From Rostrohypoxylon terebratum (Eukaryota; Ascomycota; Sordariomycetes; Xylariales; Hypoxylaceae): a DNA stretch of 64,000 nt. Shown here piece after piece: positions 11,668 to 21,150 of this stretch; position 1 is the first letter of the stretch; the number at the start of each line of letters is the position of its first letter. Made by a program: the position numbers and the translations under genes. Location of the stretch: positions 1 to 64,000 of the forward strand of contig MU385860.1 in NCBI GenBank assembly GCA_022497145.1, given 5' to 3'. The notes beneath the pieces were generated by a model, which was given only the letters and a program-made list of their open reading frames with translations, was not told where the DNA came from and ran no database searches.

Positions 11668-12225
11668 CTACTGGGATTGAGTGGCATCATAAGTGTCATA
11701 TTTCTGCTTTGAGCGCTTCTCCTCGTGAGAAGCGTCGTAAGTGTCGTATTTCTCCTTGGAAGGTTCTCGTTTGTTCGTCAGGGTGGCGTCGTAGGTATCA
11801 TACTTCTGCTTAGAACGCTTCTCTGCCTGAGATGCATCGTAGGTGTCGTATTTCTCCTTTGATCGCTTTTCCGCTTGGGTGGTGTCATAGACGTCGTACT
11901 TCTCCTTGGATCGTTTCTCGACGTGAGAGGCATCGTAAACGTCGTACTTTTCTTTAGACGGCTCCCGTTTGTCTACGGTTTGAGATGCGTCATAAGTATC
12001 ATACTTCTCCTTGGATCGCCTCTCTACGTGAGAAGCATCGTATACGTCGTACTTTTCCTTGGAAGGTTCACGGCTGTCTGTCATATTAATCCACTATTTC
12101 TTAATCTGAATGACATGGCGAGATCTGTTAACATACGCGATGATAGAGTTTTCCTGTACCGGAAGTGCCAGTGTGGTAGAAGCAAGAGCTCCAAGGAGGA
12201 AGATAGATGCTTTGAAGAAACGCAT
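11668..12225 (-). CDS. Kex2-processed repeat precursor peptide (dikaritin-type RiPP candidate)
   Basis: Two exons: 12225-12160 encodes 22 residues of signal peptide (MRFFKASIFLLGALASTTLA), and after a 66-bp GT-AG intron 12093-11668 encodes 141 residues, 163 in all. Without the splice the signal ORF stops before the repeats. Apart from a short lead-in, the second exon is eight tandem units of 12-15 residues. Each has SKEK or SKQK (in four units preceded by EP), then YDVYD or YDTYD, then A/T-S/T-H/Q/L, a short spacer and a dibasic cut site (ERR once; DKR, EKR four times, NKR). The last unit ends at the stop without a site. This is the architecture of UstA/PhomA-type precursors: secretory signal, near-identical repeats, Kex2 site in each. 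Codons for the same residues differ among units, so the peptide is conserved beyond the DNA. Two HXXHC membrane proteins lie 2-5 kb away. The product is unknown. Confidence 0.85.
11671..12076 (-). repeat. Eight-unit coding tandem repeat with YD[V/T]YD core
   Basis: Units are 36-45 bp long. The peptide core is YDVYD in units 1, 3 and 4 and YDTYD in units 2, 5, 6, 7 and 8. Followers are ASH (1, 3, 7), ASQ (2, 5), TTQ (4), ATL (6) and ATQ (8). Units 1, 3 and 7 carry the longer EPSKEK lead, and unit 6 ends NKR just before the EP of unit 7. Third codon positions vary widely (Tyr TAC/TAT, Asp GAC/GAT, Lys-Arg AAACGA/AAGCGA), so this is not a recent DNA amplification. Confidence 0.9.
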
Positions 12226-14257
12226 ATTGCTTGAATAAGGACTATATCTAGAGAAATAGATGGGGTTTTGGTGGTGTATCTTTGCTGGGTAGAAGCTGAT
12301 GAGGGTCAAAATCTGGGGGAAATTAGTTCTTCTTATGTCTCGACTTTAAGTCGAGAGAGAGCAGATACAGAACGTGTTGTTTCCAGTGACTACCTGCTTG
12401 TATCCATAGCTGCTCGCGCACTAGAACTTGATTCCTCAATTCGGTATAATTGACCCGAATACCTATCAATCATCCTTCTTCTGTTAGTCTTTGGGACCGT
12501 ACATCACGTAGTCCATCAGAAAAACCTCGCAAGCTCTGACCCTCCACAACCAGTTAGGAGGACCCAGACCACAGACCATATATGCAATGCAAGGCCCGTA
12601 TATATCACAATATGTAGAAGTTATTGCGGCAAATCGGACCGCTGTATCCATGTGTCAGCGTGCAGTTGTTCATCAATGGTACGAAATCAGCACTTCGGTA
12701 GCTACTAGTTGTTTATCACAGCCATACCTATCGATGGGTATACACTTGTAAGCAAGTATTCATCCGAGAACTAGAGATATACCAGCCTAGCGACCCATGA
12801 GACTTGTTGAGATACTAAACACTATTGCTATCAGATACATCATGTAAGCCTTGCGTTGTTGGAAAGGATTTCCATACTAGGTAGTTAGGTAGATAATACA
12901 GCTGAATGCATGATAGCGTCTCAGTCCAATAGGAAACATTGCCTTCATCAAAATATCACGCAATAATGAGAATTATCACACATTGTGAGTATACCTCCTG
13001 ATTCTATAAATCTATTGGGTCGAAGTACTTTGGATTGCCGGCGTGGTAAGGCGGCGCAGCATTAGAAATGCAAATCGTAAATCCGAAGTATACTCGTCCT
13101 GAAGATCTACCTACCTAGGTGCCTACCGGTAGGTAGTCTATATTACCCCATTGGTGTACAGAGGTGGATCCCTGTATAACTCCTGGTTTGGTAGTGGGAA
13201 GCTCCATCAACTCGGCGTAGTTGAAGCTGAGAGGGTCACATGTGGGTTATGTATCGTCACACACCCACTCAAGTTAGGACCAGTCATGTGTAGTATATCA
13301 TGCTTAAAATGACCTCACTCAACTCTATCACCTAATTTCTATCCTCCATAAACTATCAATTTACTTGATACTTGGTAAGCTTGGTTTTAGGATATGTCAA
13401 ATGAACGATGGTGTTAACGTTCATAAATCTTCTGAATCCATATCCCAAGAACCCGGGACCTAGGACAATAACGCCCAGCTTAACTAGGTCGGTATGGAGT
13501 ATACTTGGATCAGTATATATTAACTACCCACTCAGGTAGTTACTGGGGTTCCCCTTCCTGCAGTCAGCCGCATTAGCCTTACATGCAATGCCTGACTTGA
13601 ACTTAAACTCAAATGCACCACTCAATGGGTCCATGAAGAACTGACCCACTACACACATTGTTCGTCCGATCCTCCCGGCCCGCAATCCGGTATAGCTAAC
13701 GGTACATTCCCGCCGACCAATGAGTAAGATAAGCTTTCAATGCCGGCACCTCCTGGCTCCCGTCCAAGGCGAAGGCTTAGCGGAGGTTTCGTGATAAGCC
13801 AACTCTACAATATCCACAAACTCCAGACCTAAAATCTCACCACTTATGCAACTGTACTGTTAAGTCCATCCGCATCTTAGGCAAGATAAGGGTGGGCTCA
13901 AAGGAGTCTATCCTGGAGGAGACAAAAAACATGCTCACTTAGGAATTATTGATGATTTAGATATCAAAACCGCGGTATACGATTTCTATATGGCCTGACC
14001 ATGGGAATTATGGCACGAGCGGAACATGTATACCCGCCACGGATAATGGTGTAAACTAAGACCTACCACATTCTACGGAATAACAACTCCTTGGTTCCAT
14101 ATCAAGTTATAGGCCATAACACGTCGGGTCCGTGGAAGAAACCAGAACTTAAGACTTTGAATCCAACCTCCCCTCCTGTCTTTATTTCGATCATCTTAAC
14201 TCGCCCTTCTTCAGTCTTTGCTTAAGTGCGAAAATTCCAAGTTCCTGCGCCTCCAAG
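12226..14257. other. 2-kb spacer between precursor and UstYa gene
   Basis: Upstream region of both divergent genes. No open frame of note between 12454 and 14257. A palindrome of the CCTAGG type sits near 13107-13135. No tyrosinase, methyltransferase or peptidase relic was seen. Confidence 0.65.
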
Positions 14258-15289
14258 ATGGGTTTACGATCGAAGGAAAAGGCGTATGAGCCATTATCCT
14301 TAGATGAGACAAGGCCCTCGCAAAGCTCCGATGGCCTCGAAAGTCAGCAAGAAGATAGCGCTATGCTGTCACGGCATTTCAAACAGCGAACATCTCGTCT
14401 CGCTTCTTGGGCAAGGGCAGGAGGGAGAGCTCTTGCGGTCATCAACACCGTCCTATTAATCAGCATAATAATAATTCTCTCACTTTCGCACGAGAAGGCC
14501 GAATGCTCGGAAGCAGAATGCGCTGCGAAGACTTCATATTATTGTAAGTGAATGATTTGATGTGATGTATTTCCAAAACTAACAGCAACAGCTCCACTAC
14601 TGGAGAAAGACGCCGGAGTAATCGAGTACGAAACTCGTAGATTCCGAGGCGCTCTTGAACACAAAAGCATTTACAAAGGCACGCCGAATAAGGCTCTTGA
14701 CGAAGCTTGGACCGTGTTGACGCATAGTAAGCTTCCTCTGCCTATCTTCAATCCTGAACCGAGGGAAACTTACATGCCTAGTGAACAATTCCGGAGTAAG
14801 CGGCGATGTCATTGACAAGATCGGGAAGTCGCGGATAGCCGTCAAGTACCCGGAATCACAGGGAGGTAAATACGATGTAGGCATCGAAGTGTTCCATCAC
14901 ATGCACTGTCTGGTATGTCTTGAATACCTGCCTACTTATTCACCATACACTAATCAAAATATCAGAACATCATCCGCCAATACACATACAAGGAGTACTA
15001 TTATAAGCCAGAGAATAGGCCGAAGAGTTTTACTGACTCTGAGCCAATTATCCGCGCTCATATCGATCACTGCATCGAGATGCTGCGCGAAACTCTTCTT
15101 TGCCAGGGCGACGTAGGTATCATCACTTACAACTGGGTTAAGCCGTGGGGCATATATCCCGACTTTAGCACGGAGCACAAATGTCGCAAGCTTGACAAGA
15201 TCATGGAGTGGGCCGATAAGAATGCTCTACCTGCGGAAGACCCTGAGCCCGATGAGAATACCGTCTATCTCTCCGGGCCGCCGCAATGA
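14258..15289 (+). CDS. UstYa-family (DUF3328) membrane oxidase/cyclase
   Basis: Four exons (14258-14543, 14586-14726, 14782-14912, 14966-15289), 293 residues with consistent phases. A cytosolic N-terminus with YEPLSLDE is followed by one membrane segment at about 57-77 (VINTVLLISIIIILSLS), giving a lumenal C-terminal domain. The two HXXHC motifs that define UstYa proteins are present: HHMHC at 181-185 and HIDHC at 218-222. In ustiloxin, asperipin and cyclochlorotine pathways, proteins of this family are needed for oxidative cyclisation of precursor peptides. Between the motifs lies IIRQYTYKEYY, and the tail NWVKPWGIYPDFSTEHKCR is typical of the family. Two in-frame acceptors 6 bp apart at exon 2 allow a two-residue variant. 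Its position beside the repeat precursor suggests it acts on that peptide. Confidence 0.93.
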
Positions 15290-16671
15290 AGGACTTGCTG
15301 GAGATTCCCGGTGAGAAAATAAATAGTCAAAGGGGACACTAACCCCGGTAACAATACGTAGTATTCTAGATACTCGCAAGATAGGTCGAGGCTCATTGGA
15401 TATTGGTAGCGATAGGCAATGAATTGTTGATTTTTATGGAACAATATATACCATGAATGACCGTACACTCCGAATTTCACAATGTTCCCATAGAAACTAA
15501 TTCATTCACCTCAAAATCGAACGGACTACACAGTCCCATATGCTACGTAGCCCGTCCTAGGTACTTAGGTAGGTCTATAGGCTAACCAACAATATCGTGT
15601 ATAGAGCAACTTTCTTCGGTTCGCCAGGACTAGCAATAACTCGAAAACGAGCCAATAGAAGTAGTGTGACATGGAAGTCTCTGTGTGATAAATCTGACTG
15701 TCAGTCGAACTCTGACTGACTGTTACCAATGTGCTGAAGAACTCGTGTAGGGACAAGATCACCATTACTATGTAGTCGATCGTATGACACCGGTAGGTTG
15801 GTTGAATGCAGGAAGGAGAAGATCGGTAAGCATTCATGGATGTGTCGTATAAGCAGAGCTACAAGTTGCAGGTGGATGAGCCTGTGCACCTGTATGGATC
15901 TCGGTCTGGGCTAAGGGAGTCACTGAATTAGGGATTTGAAAAAACTAGGTTAGAACTGAGGTTCAAACTGAAACTATATTGGATCGACTACAAGACGTCA
16001 TAAAACGCAATAGCGGGGAGACCAATGAACGGTTTCTTAAATCGTGAGGTAGGATCTAGTATTATGGTTCTCCCATATCAGTGCTGACGGTGTGGAGAGT
16101 GTCAGTGCTGTGCCTCCCAATTGCTTGTATGGTCTACACTTCAGTGGCAGAGTGGGTATGCACGTGTCTATATACCGAAGTAAGCTGTTTCTCGGTACAT
16201 GACAAGACAAAACAAGCTTCGGTTGCATGACTTGTAAATGCATTCCTGTGGATCGCTCAAGTGCTGAGGAACCGGCACAGGTGGGGTAGACTTGCATTGA
16301 AAGATAGTCAGTCCATTGCTCATAGAGCAAATCGCTTCGATAGAATGAGCTAGACCTACATATCTAGCTAGAATAACACCATACCATATCTTACTTCTAT
16401 ACATGCGTATGGTAGCTAACGATGCCGATACGTCGTATTGGAGCAAGAGTTCCCTGTCATAAGTCGGCGAAATTTCGAACTTGATCACACGAGACATCAT
16501 GGAGGATTCGCCTCTCGCTCTCCGTGGACGCCGAGAAAAATACCTAGAGACCGAGATCATCCCTAGTTCTAATGCTTCGGTGCTGGATGAGCCGAACATA
16601 CCTGAGTACACCAACATTTCCTCATCTCTTCATATCAATTCCCCAACTCGAGACATTCCATTGTTCCTCAG
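15290..16671. other. Spacer between the two HXXHC genes
   Basis: Palindrome near 15557-15575. Short frames on both strands (for example 16481-16765 plus) are unlike known proteins. Confidence 0.55.
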
Positions 16672-17523
16672 ATGGCAAGTTCCAGCAAGAAGGCAACGCC
16701 AATATCCGAGAGGATTCGAGATATGTCAGAAACTCACCATAAGGAGCAATATGAAAGTCTCCTGAATGAGTCTGATACACAGCAGCTAGATCATGAAAGC
16801 CACCAAACACAATCTAGTAGGCAACTGGCCTGGCGCTCCCCGTTCTTCTATATTCCTACGATATTATGCTTCTTTCTCGGGTCAGCCCTCGTTGCTGTCT
16901 GCTCATCGAACTCAGCTCGATTAGACTCTGTCATCAGCCAGATGGAGCAGAAGATCGCAAGCTTTGAAGCTGTCTCGACGTCAGATCCTCGACCACTTAA
17001 GATACCTTTACCGGAGGGACTTCCCCCAACTCACCCGAAAACATCTAAGCCAACAGGCGAAGAATTTGGCTCTTGTGGCCACTCGCCCGGGGAAGCTCAA
17101 GCTCTCGGCTGTATTTTTGACCCAATGTCATGGGCGTGGCAACGTCCTGAGTGTTACAACGCTGAGTTGATAAACCACTTCCTGGACATCACGGAATGGC
17201 ACTTCTACCCTAACAATGCGACTCGGCCCGAGGAGGAGCTACCCAAAGAAGTCTGGGCAACTGGGGGTTATAACGGAGCTTGGGGTCCATGGTCGTGGCA
17301 TATGTACCACTGCTCTTATAGTTGGCGCAAGTTCGACATGGGCTTCCATCATGGGAAGCCCTTAGATGATGACATCCTTGATCCCCTACATACCCACCAT
17401 TGCAGCGTCCAGATTATCTTGCGAGATACCGATCCGACTTTGCACGCGCCATGTCTAGAGGATCCCCACAGTTGTGAGATCACACAAATGTGGATGAAGT
17501 TTAATAAGTGTGGCTACTATTGA
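16672..17523 (+). CDS. Divergent UstYa-like membrane protein with two HXXHC motifs
   Basis: Single exon, 283 residues. A hydrophilic N-terminus (about 55 residues, with an alternative Met at residue 18) precedes one membrane segment at about 58-77 (FFYIPTILCFFLGSALVAV). Next come a short helical stalk (81-100), a Pro-rich linker, and a Cys/Trp-rich lumenal domain opening GHSPGEAQALGCIFDPMSWAW. Two HXXHC motifs are present: HMYHC at 210-214 and HTHHC at 240-244. The same motif order and type II topology mark UstYa proteins, but the spacing (30 rather than 37 residues) and surroundings differ. It therefore belongs to a separate branch usually left as hypothetical. With the precursor at 11.7 kb and the canonical UstYa at 14.3 kb, it would be a second oxidase of the pathway, as UstYb is in ustiloxin. 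Confidence 0.75.
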   Translation: MASSSKKATPISERIRDMSETHHKEQYESLLNESDTQQLDHESHQTQSSRQLAWRSPFFYIPTILCFFLGSALVAVCSSNSARLDSVISQMEQKIASFEAVSTSDPRPLKIPLPEGLPPTHPKTSKPTGEEFGSCGHSPGEAQALGCIFDPMSWAWQRPECYNAELINHFLDITEWHFYPNNATRPEEELPKEVWATGGYNGAWGPWSWHMYHCSYSWRKFDMGFHHGKPLDDDILDPLHTHHCSVQIILRDTDPTLHAPCLEDPHSCEITQMWMKFNKCGYY

Positions 17524-18149
17524 GATGTACTGAGTTTACAGATTTGAGTTGTGTAGAGGGGCAAAAAAAATGTTGTTGTTTTTAAGTGTAAACTCTCAAA
17601 CGACAAAGTTTTCTCTTGAACGTAGCCACATCCCCACACCTAAATATTAGGTTAGCTCCTTGAAAAGGGGCTGCTTATGGAAATACCTAATTACATGAGT
17701 ATGATTAAGGAAACTGATTTTATGTAAGCTATGATTATGTAAACTAAAATTATGTAAAGAAGGACTCTGTAAGTAGTCATTACATAAGGATTACTTACAT
17801 AAGCACCATTTCTCAAAGATGCAAATGATGGGACTAGATTTAATACGGTAAGTGGCTGGAACCTCAGCGGGATTTAGCGGAGCGGAGAGTCGAAGTGGTG
17901 TGTTTCTCATTCACCATCTTCTCACCATCTTCCCAATTCACGAGGAGGTGAGAGGTCACCCACCGACGTCTCATTGGTTTGCGTGGAATATTTCCGCTCC
18001 GGATGGTACCCTACGTCTTCGGCGTCGTCGGAATTGCTAATCACCATCTTTTCCGTTTGCCATAAACCACCCGCACAGGCTGCCCTTACACCTTGTCTCA
18101 TACACTTTAACGTTATTTTGAAGTTCGATCAGCCACCGCCACCACCACA
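17524..18149. other. Intergenic, contains the TTATGTAA cluster
   Basis: AT-rich at 17640-17830; the rest is the upstream region of the DUF2470 gene. Confidence 0.6.
17719..17803. promoter_or_regulatory. Cluster of TTATGTAA/TTACATAA half-palindromes
   Basis: Three TTATGTAA copies (about 17720, 17735, 17750) and two TTACATAA copies in opposite orientation (about 17780, 17795) lie at roughly 15-bp steps. The block sits in AT-rich DNA between the second HXXHC protein (ends 17523) and the DUF2470 gene (starts 18150). The octamer is one base from the bZIP/C-EBP-type palindrome TTACGTAA. It may be a regulatory array, or a minor tandem repeat. No binding evidence is available. Confidence 0.35.
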
Positions 18150-18800
18150 ATGGCCCTCAACGAACCCCACAAGTCCCGCATTATCGGACACATGAACGCC
18201 GACCACGGTGGCGAGATCGAGGAGTACCTGCGCGCCTTCAACGGGGTATCCGCGGGCTCCGCGCGCGGCGCCCAGATCACGGATATGTCACTCACAACCA
18301 TGACGATCAAGAGCGCGTCTGGCACGCACACCGTAGCCATCACCCCCGCGCTCAAGACAGCCGCGGACGCGCGCGTGGTCCTCGTCAACATGTCCGCGCA
18401 GGCCAAGGCCAAGCTCGGACTAAGCTCTATCAAGGTGCGAGCGTGGCACCCGCCCTCGGGCCTCGGGCTTCTGACGTTCGCGGGTGTGGCGCTATACTTC
18501 GTCTGTGCGGCTACTTACTTGCTAGTCGCGCCTAGCACCGCGGCCTGGCGCCTCCTAGATGACTTTTGGCCCGGCGGCGCCACGGCGTATAAGTGGCTTG
18601 TGCGCGCGATCTTCGTCCCTGTCATGTTGATCCATCTCGGGGAGGCGTGGTGGATGGCCAGGTCGCGGCTGAGGAAGCACGGCGTCGAGTTCGGGAGCAA
18701 GGTGTGGTTTCTCTGGACCCTGGGCACGTTTGTGGAGGGGTTGCCCGCGATGAAGAGGTTTGATCGGGTGGTGGAGGAGGAGGGGAAGAAGAGCCATTGA
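18150..18800 (+). CDS. DUF2470-domain integral membrane protein
   Basis: Single exon, 216 residues, GC-rich compared with its surroundings. Residues about 7-90 form a DUF2470 domain: RIIGHMNADHGGEIEEYLRAF contains the conserved HMNADH, as in the flavin/heme-binding split-barrel relatives that carry this module (HugZ-type). The C-terminal half has about three membrane segments (LGLLTFAGVALYFVCAATYLL, LVRAIFVPVMLIHLGEAWW, GSKVWFLWTLGTFVEGLPAM). This pairing of DUF2470 with membrane helices is widespread in ascomycetes and has no known function that I can name. It is probably a housekeeping neighbour rather than part of the peptide locus. Confidence 0.85.
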   Translation: MALNEPHKSRIIGHMNADHGGEIEEYLRAFNGVSAGSARGAQITDMSLTTMTIKSASGTHTVAITPALKTAADARVVLVNMSAQAKAKLGLSSIKVRAWHPPSGLGLLTFAGVALYFVCAATYLLVAPSTAAWRLLDDFWPGGATAYKWLVRAIFVPVMLIHLGEAWWMARSRLRKHGVEFGSKVWFLWTLGTFVEGLPAMKRFDRVVEEEGKKSH

Positions 18801-19506
18801 AATTGGGGATTGAAGGTTGGGCAGTTCTTGAAAGTTGGGCGACGCCTTTCTGTTTCGAGGGGGGCATGTTCTTGAGAAAGGTATGATTTACAACTGAATT
18901 TTTCTGTGTCATGATATCTTACAGAAGGCGAAGCGCGCCTTGTAATTAGGAGCAGTCACAATTCACAATTTATGTAGTTCATGACAGTCACGATGAGTAT
19001 CGAGATAGTGAATAATAGGTAGTTCTCAATTGACTTCCATCATTATCCAAATGGATGTGAGCATCCCTGCTTTGTGTGTTCCAGTTTCCCTGCATCATTG
19101 CATTTCAAACGATCTGTCCTTTCCTCTCATGAGATGGAGTTTCTCAAGAAGCCATTATGATCCGGTGGGGTTCCTTTTCTCCCACTTCCCAACTTCTCGA
19201 CCCCATTCTGTAATGTAAATTCAATTGCATCCAAACATCCCAAAATTCCTTGCGCTTTGATGTTCACCTGTTCCCCGTTTTCCATTAACCCAAGTGATAT
19301 CCGTTTCCAATTCCTTTGAACCTTTAAACCAAATTCAACGCTTTTCCCTAAACCGCGTATATGACGCAAAAAATGAATCCCGAACTCCTGTTGTATGCAA
19401 TGCGATGCGATGCGAAGCTCATCCTATTCAAGGCGAGTCTGGATGGTGATGATGTGAGAGCGACAGGGAAACCACATGATGTAAGGCTTTCTTCCCTTGC
19501 CATCGC
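18801..19506. other. Convergent intergenic, no gene seen
   Basis: Downstream ends of the DUF2470 gene and the Zn2Cys6 gene. Short frames here carry no motif. Confidence 0.6.
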
Positions 19507-21150
19507 TCAATCGAATTCGCTTCTATAGACGGGAAGTGATTTCAATGTGATAGGAGAAGGTGTTGGTGCGCCATTGTAATAGGTTTTTATTGCTTCAGTG
19601 AAGATAGGTTCTACACTGTCATCAGACCGTAAACTTGGGTGGTCGAACCCTCCCAAACGCGCATCGCGCAAGATCTGCCGGACGGTCTCGTCTGAGATTT
19701 CTGATTGACGGAGGAAGTAGGTCACTGTGAACAGCGCGCTCATGGTCCGTTTTCCGTACTCGTCTGCTTCCTTAATCGCCGCTCTTCTCTCCTCCAATTT
19801 TTCGAATTCGAAGCGGTGCTTATTCAATTCTCGAACGCCCTCCACTGGGAAAATTTCTGAAGCTGACTTGTCGATGTCAATGTACTCGAGGATCCTTGTT
19901 GGAACCAAGTTCCTGTCGAACAATCCACAAGCTTCTTTGTGGGCTTGCTCGTATTTCTCGGCCCCCTCATAGCTTAGAAGATATAAGACGGCGACGAACT
20001 CCTGTATCAAGGCGTGGTTCTTATTGAGGACTGAGTAGAGCTCTTCGGTTGCGGACTTGTTGGTCCGGTTGTCAACACCGGTGTTGACACAGTCGAGGCC
20101 CTTCTTCTCGCAGTGCTGGCATTTTTCCATGCCTGGTGTGTGCACGCACTTGATTTTGGAGCGCCGGCAGTTCTGGCACGAGTTTCTACCGACGGTGCGA
20201 GGCCTTTTTGGTTGCCGTTGGGTTTCGCTGCTTTGGTGGCCCTCGCCTATTGACTCAGGGGTCAGGTACTCTTCCTCGGGGCTACGGCTGCGCTTTAACC
20301 CCCTTCCTGGCAATGGTGCCATTGCCCCCTGAGACTGGTTGCTTTGGTGGCTAGAAGGAGGTTGAGCATCTTCTGGCGGCGTGGATAATTGTGGAAGAGT
20401 CATCTGTGGAACCGGTAGCGGTGAGAAGACCTCTGCTGATTCATTTTGAGGTATGGGCGGGTCGAAAAGGCCTTCGGGCTCATCACCAGGGAGCTGGCTA
20501 AGATCGAAATCCTGGAGATCGAGATCCAGGAGATTGATGGTTGGTTCAGTAGATTCAGTTCGGCTCTCTTGTGGTTGAAGATTGCTTCCAAGATTTGTAT
20601 CTTGATTTCCACCGAATACTGGTAGGTGTTCGGAAGGGGTTTCGAAGTTGCTTTCAGAAGAATCAAAAAGCTCGGGATTCTCCTGGCTGTTTATGTAGTT
20701 GGAATGCGGGTCCTGGAGCATGTCAGGTGTTTGGTTAGATGGCCAGTTTTCATCAATTGGCCCATTCTGAGCCATCGGTTGGTTGATATCAAGCATTGTA
20801 GACATGCCGTTATAAGTCCCGTCGCCTTGTGCAGTGGGCATATCTTGTATATAGCCAGAATTTTGCGTTTCGAGCATATTGTTGCTTGGAAAGTCGACAT
20901 TGATATCAGCCCAGCCCTGAATTTGCGAGAGTGCTACCATCTGCTGCTGCTGTTGTTGTAGTTGTTGTTGTAGTTGTCGTAGTTGTTGTGGTGGCAGTGG
21001 TGGCAGTGGTGGTTGATAGGTGCCGTAGCTGGAAAGCCAAGAACTTGGAACGAATGCGTTAGGGTCATAGCCGCCATCTTCGTTCGAGACGGATCCCAAA
21101 GGATAAGCAGCCTGGTTGTTTTGGAACATGTTGTTTAGATGTATTGACAA
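19507..21150 (-). CDS. Zn2Cys6 transcription factor with central zinc cluster
   Basis: Single exon, 547 residues. The binuclear zinc cluster CQNCRRSKIKC with the second half KCQHCEKKGLDC lies at about residues 324-352. It is preceded by a basic KRPRTVGRNS stretch likely to serve for nuclear import. Most fungal Zn2Cys6 factors carry the cluster near the N-terminus; here more than 300 low-complexity residues come first. These include a Pro/Gln block near residues 47-72 and Asn/Gln/Ser/Pro-rich acidic segments that could activate transcription. After the cluster comes an alpha-helical region of about 190 residues without an evident fungal-specific TF domain. Target genes are unknown. It lies about 2 kb beyond the HXXHC genes and could be a local regulator, but nothing in the sequence proves this. 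A second Met at residue 8 is an alternative start. Confidence 0.9.
   Translation of the reverse strand: MSIHLNNMFQNNQAAYPLGSVSNEDGGYDPNAFVPSSWLSSYGTYQPPLPPLPPQQLRQLQQQLQQQQQQMVALSQIQGWADINVDFPSNNMLETQNSGYIQDMPTAQGDGTYNGMSTMLDINQPMAQNGPIDENWPSNQTPDMLQDPHSNYINSQENPELFDSSESNFETPSEHLPVFGGNQDTNLGSNLQPQESRTESTEPTINLLDLDLQDFDLSQLPGDEPEGLFDPPIPQNESAEVFSPLPVPQMTLPQLSTPPEDAQPPSSHQSNQSQGAMAPLPGRGLKRSRSPEEEYLTPESIGEGHQSSETQRQPKRPRTVGRNSCQNCRRSKIKCVHTPGMEKCQHCEKKGLDCVNTGVDNRTNKSATEELYSVLNKNHALIQEFVAVLYLLSYEGAEKYEQAHKEACGLFDRNLVPTRILEYIDIDKSASEIFPVEGVRELNKHRFEFEKLEERRAAIKEADEYGKRTMSALFTVTYFLRQSEISDETVRQILRDARLGGFDHPSLRSDDSVEPIFTEAIKTYYNGAPTPSPITLKSLPVYRSEFD

Noticed and set aside
11671..12076. Regular tandem units resembling a CRISPR array
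   Set aside because: Repeats lie in one translated frame with a signal peptide, vary at synonymous sites and have no constant spacers; the organism is a eukaryote.
12094..12309. Unspliced signal-peptide frame as a stand-alone gene
   Set aside because: It stops at 12094 and only a 66-bp intron joins it to the repeat frame; the spliced form is far more sensible.
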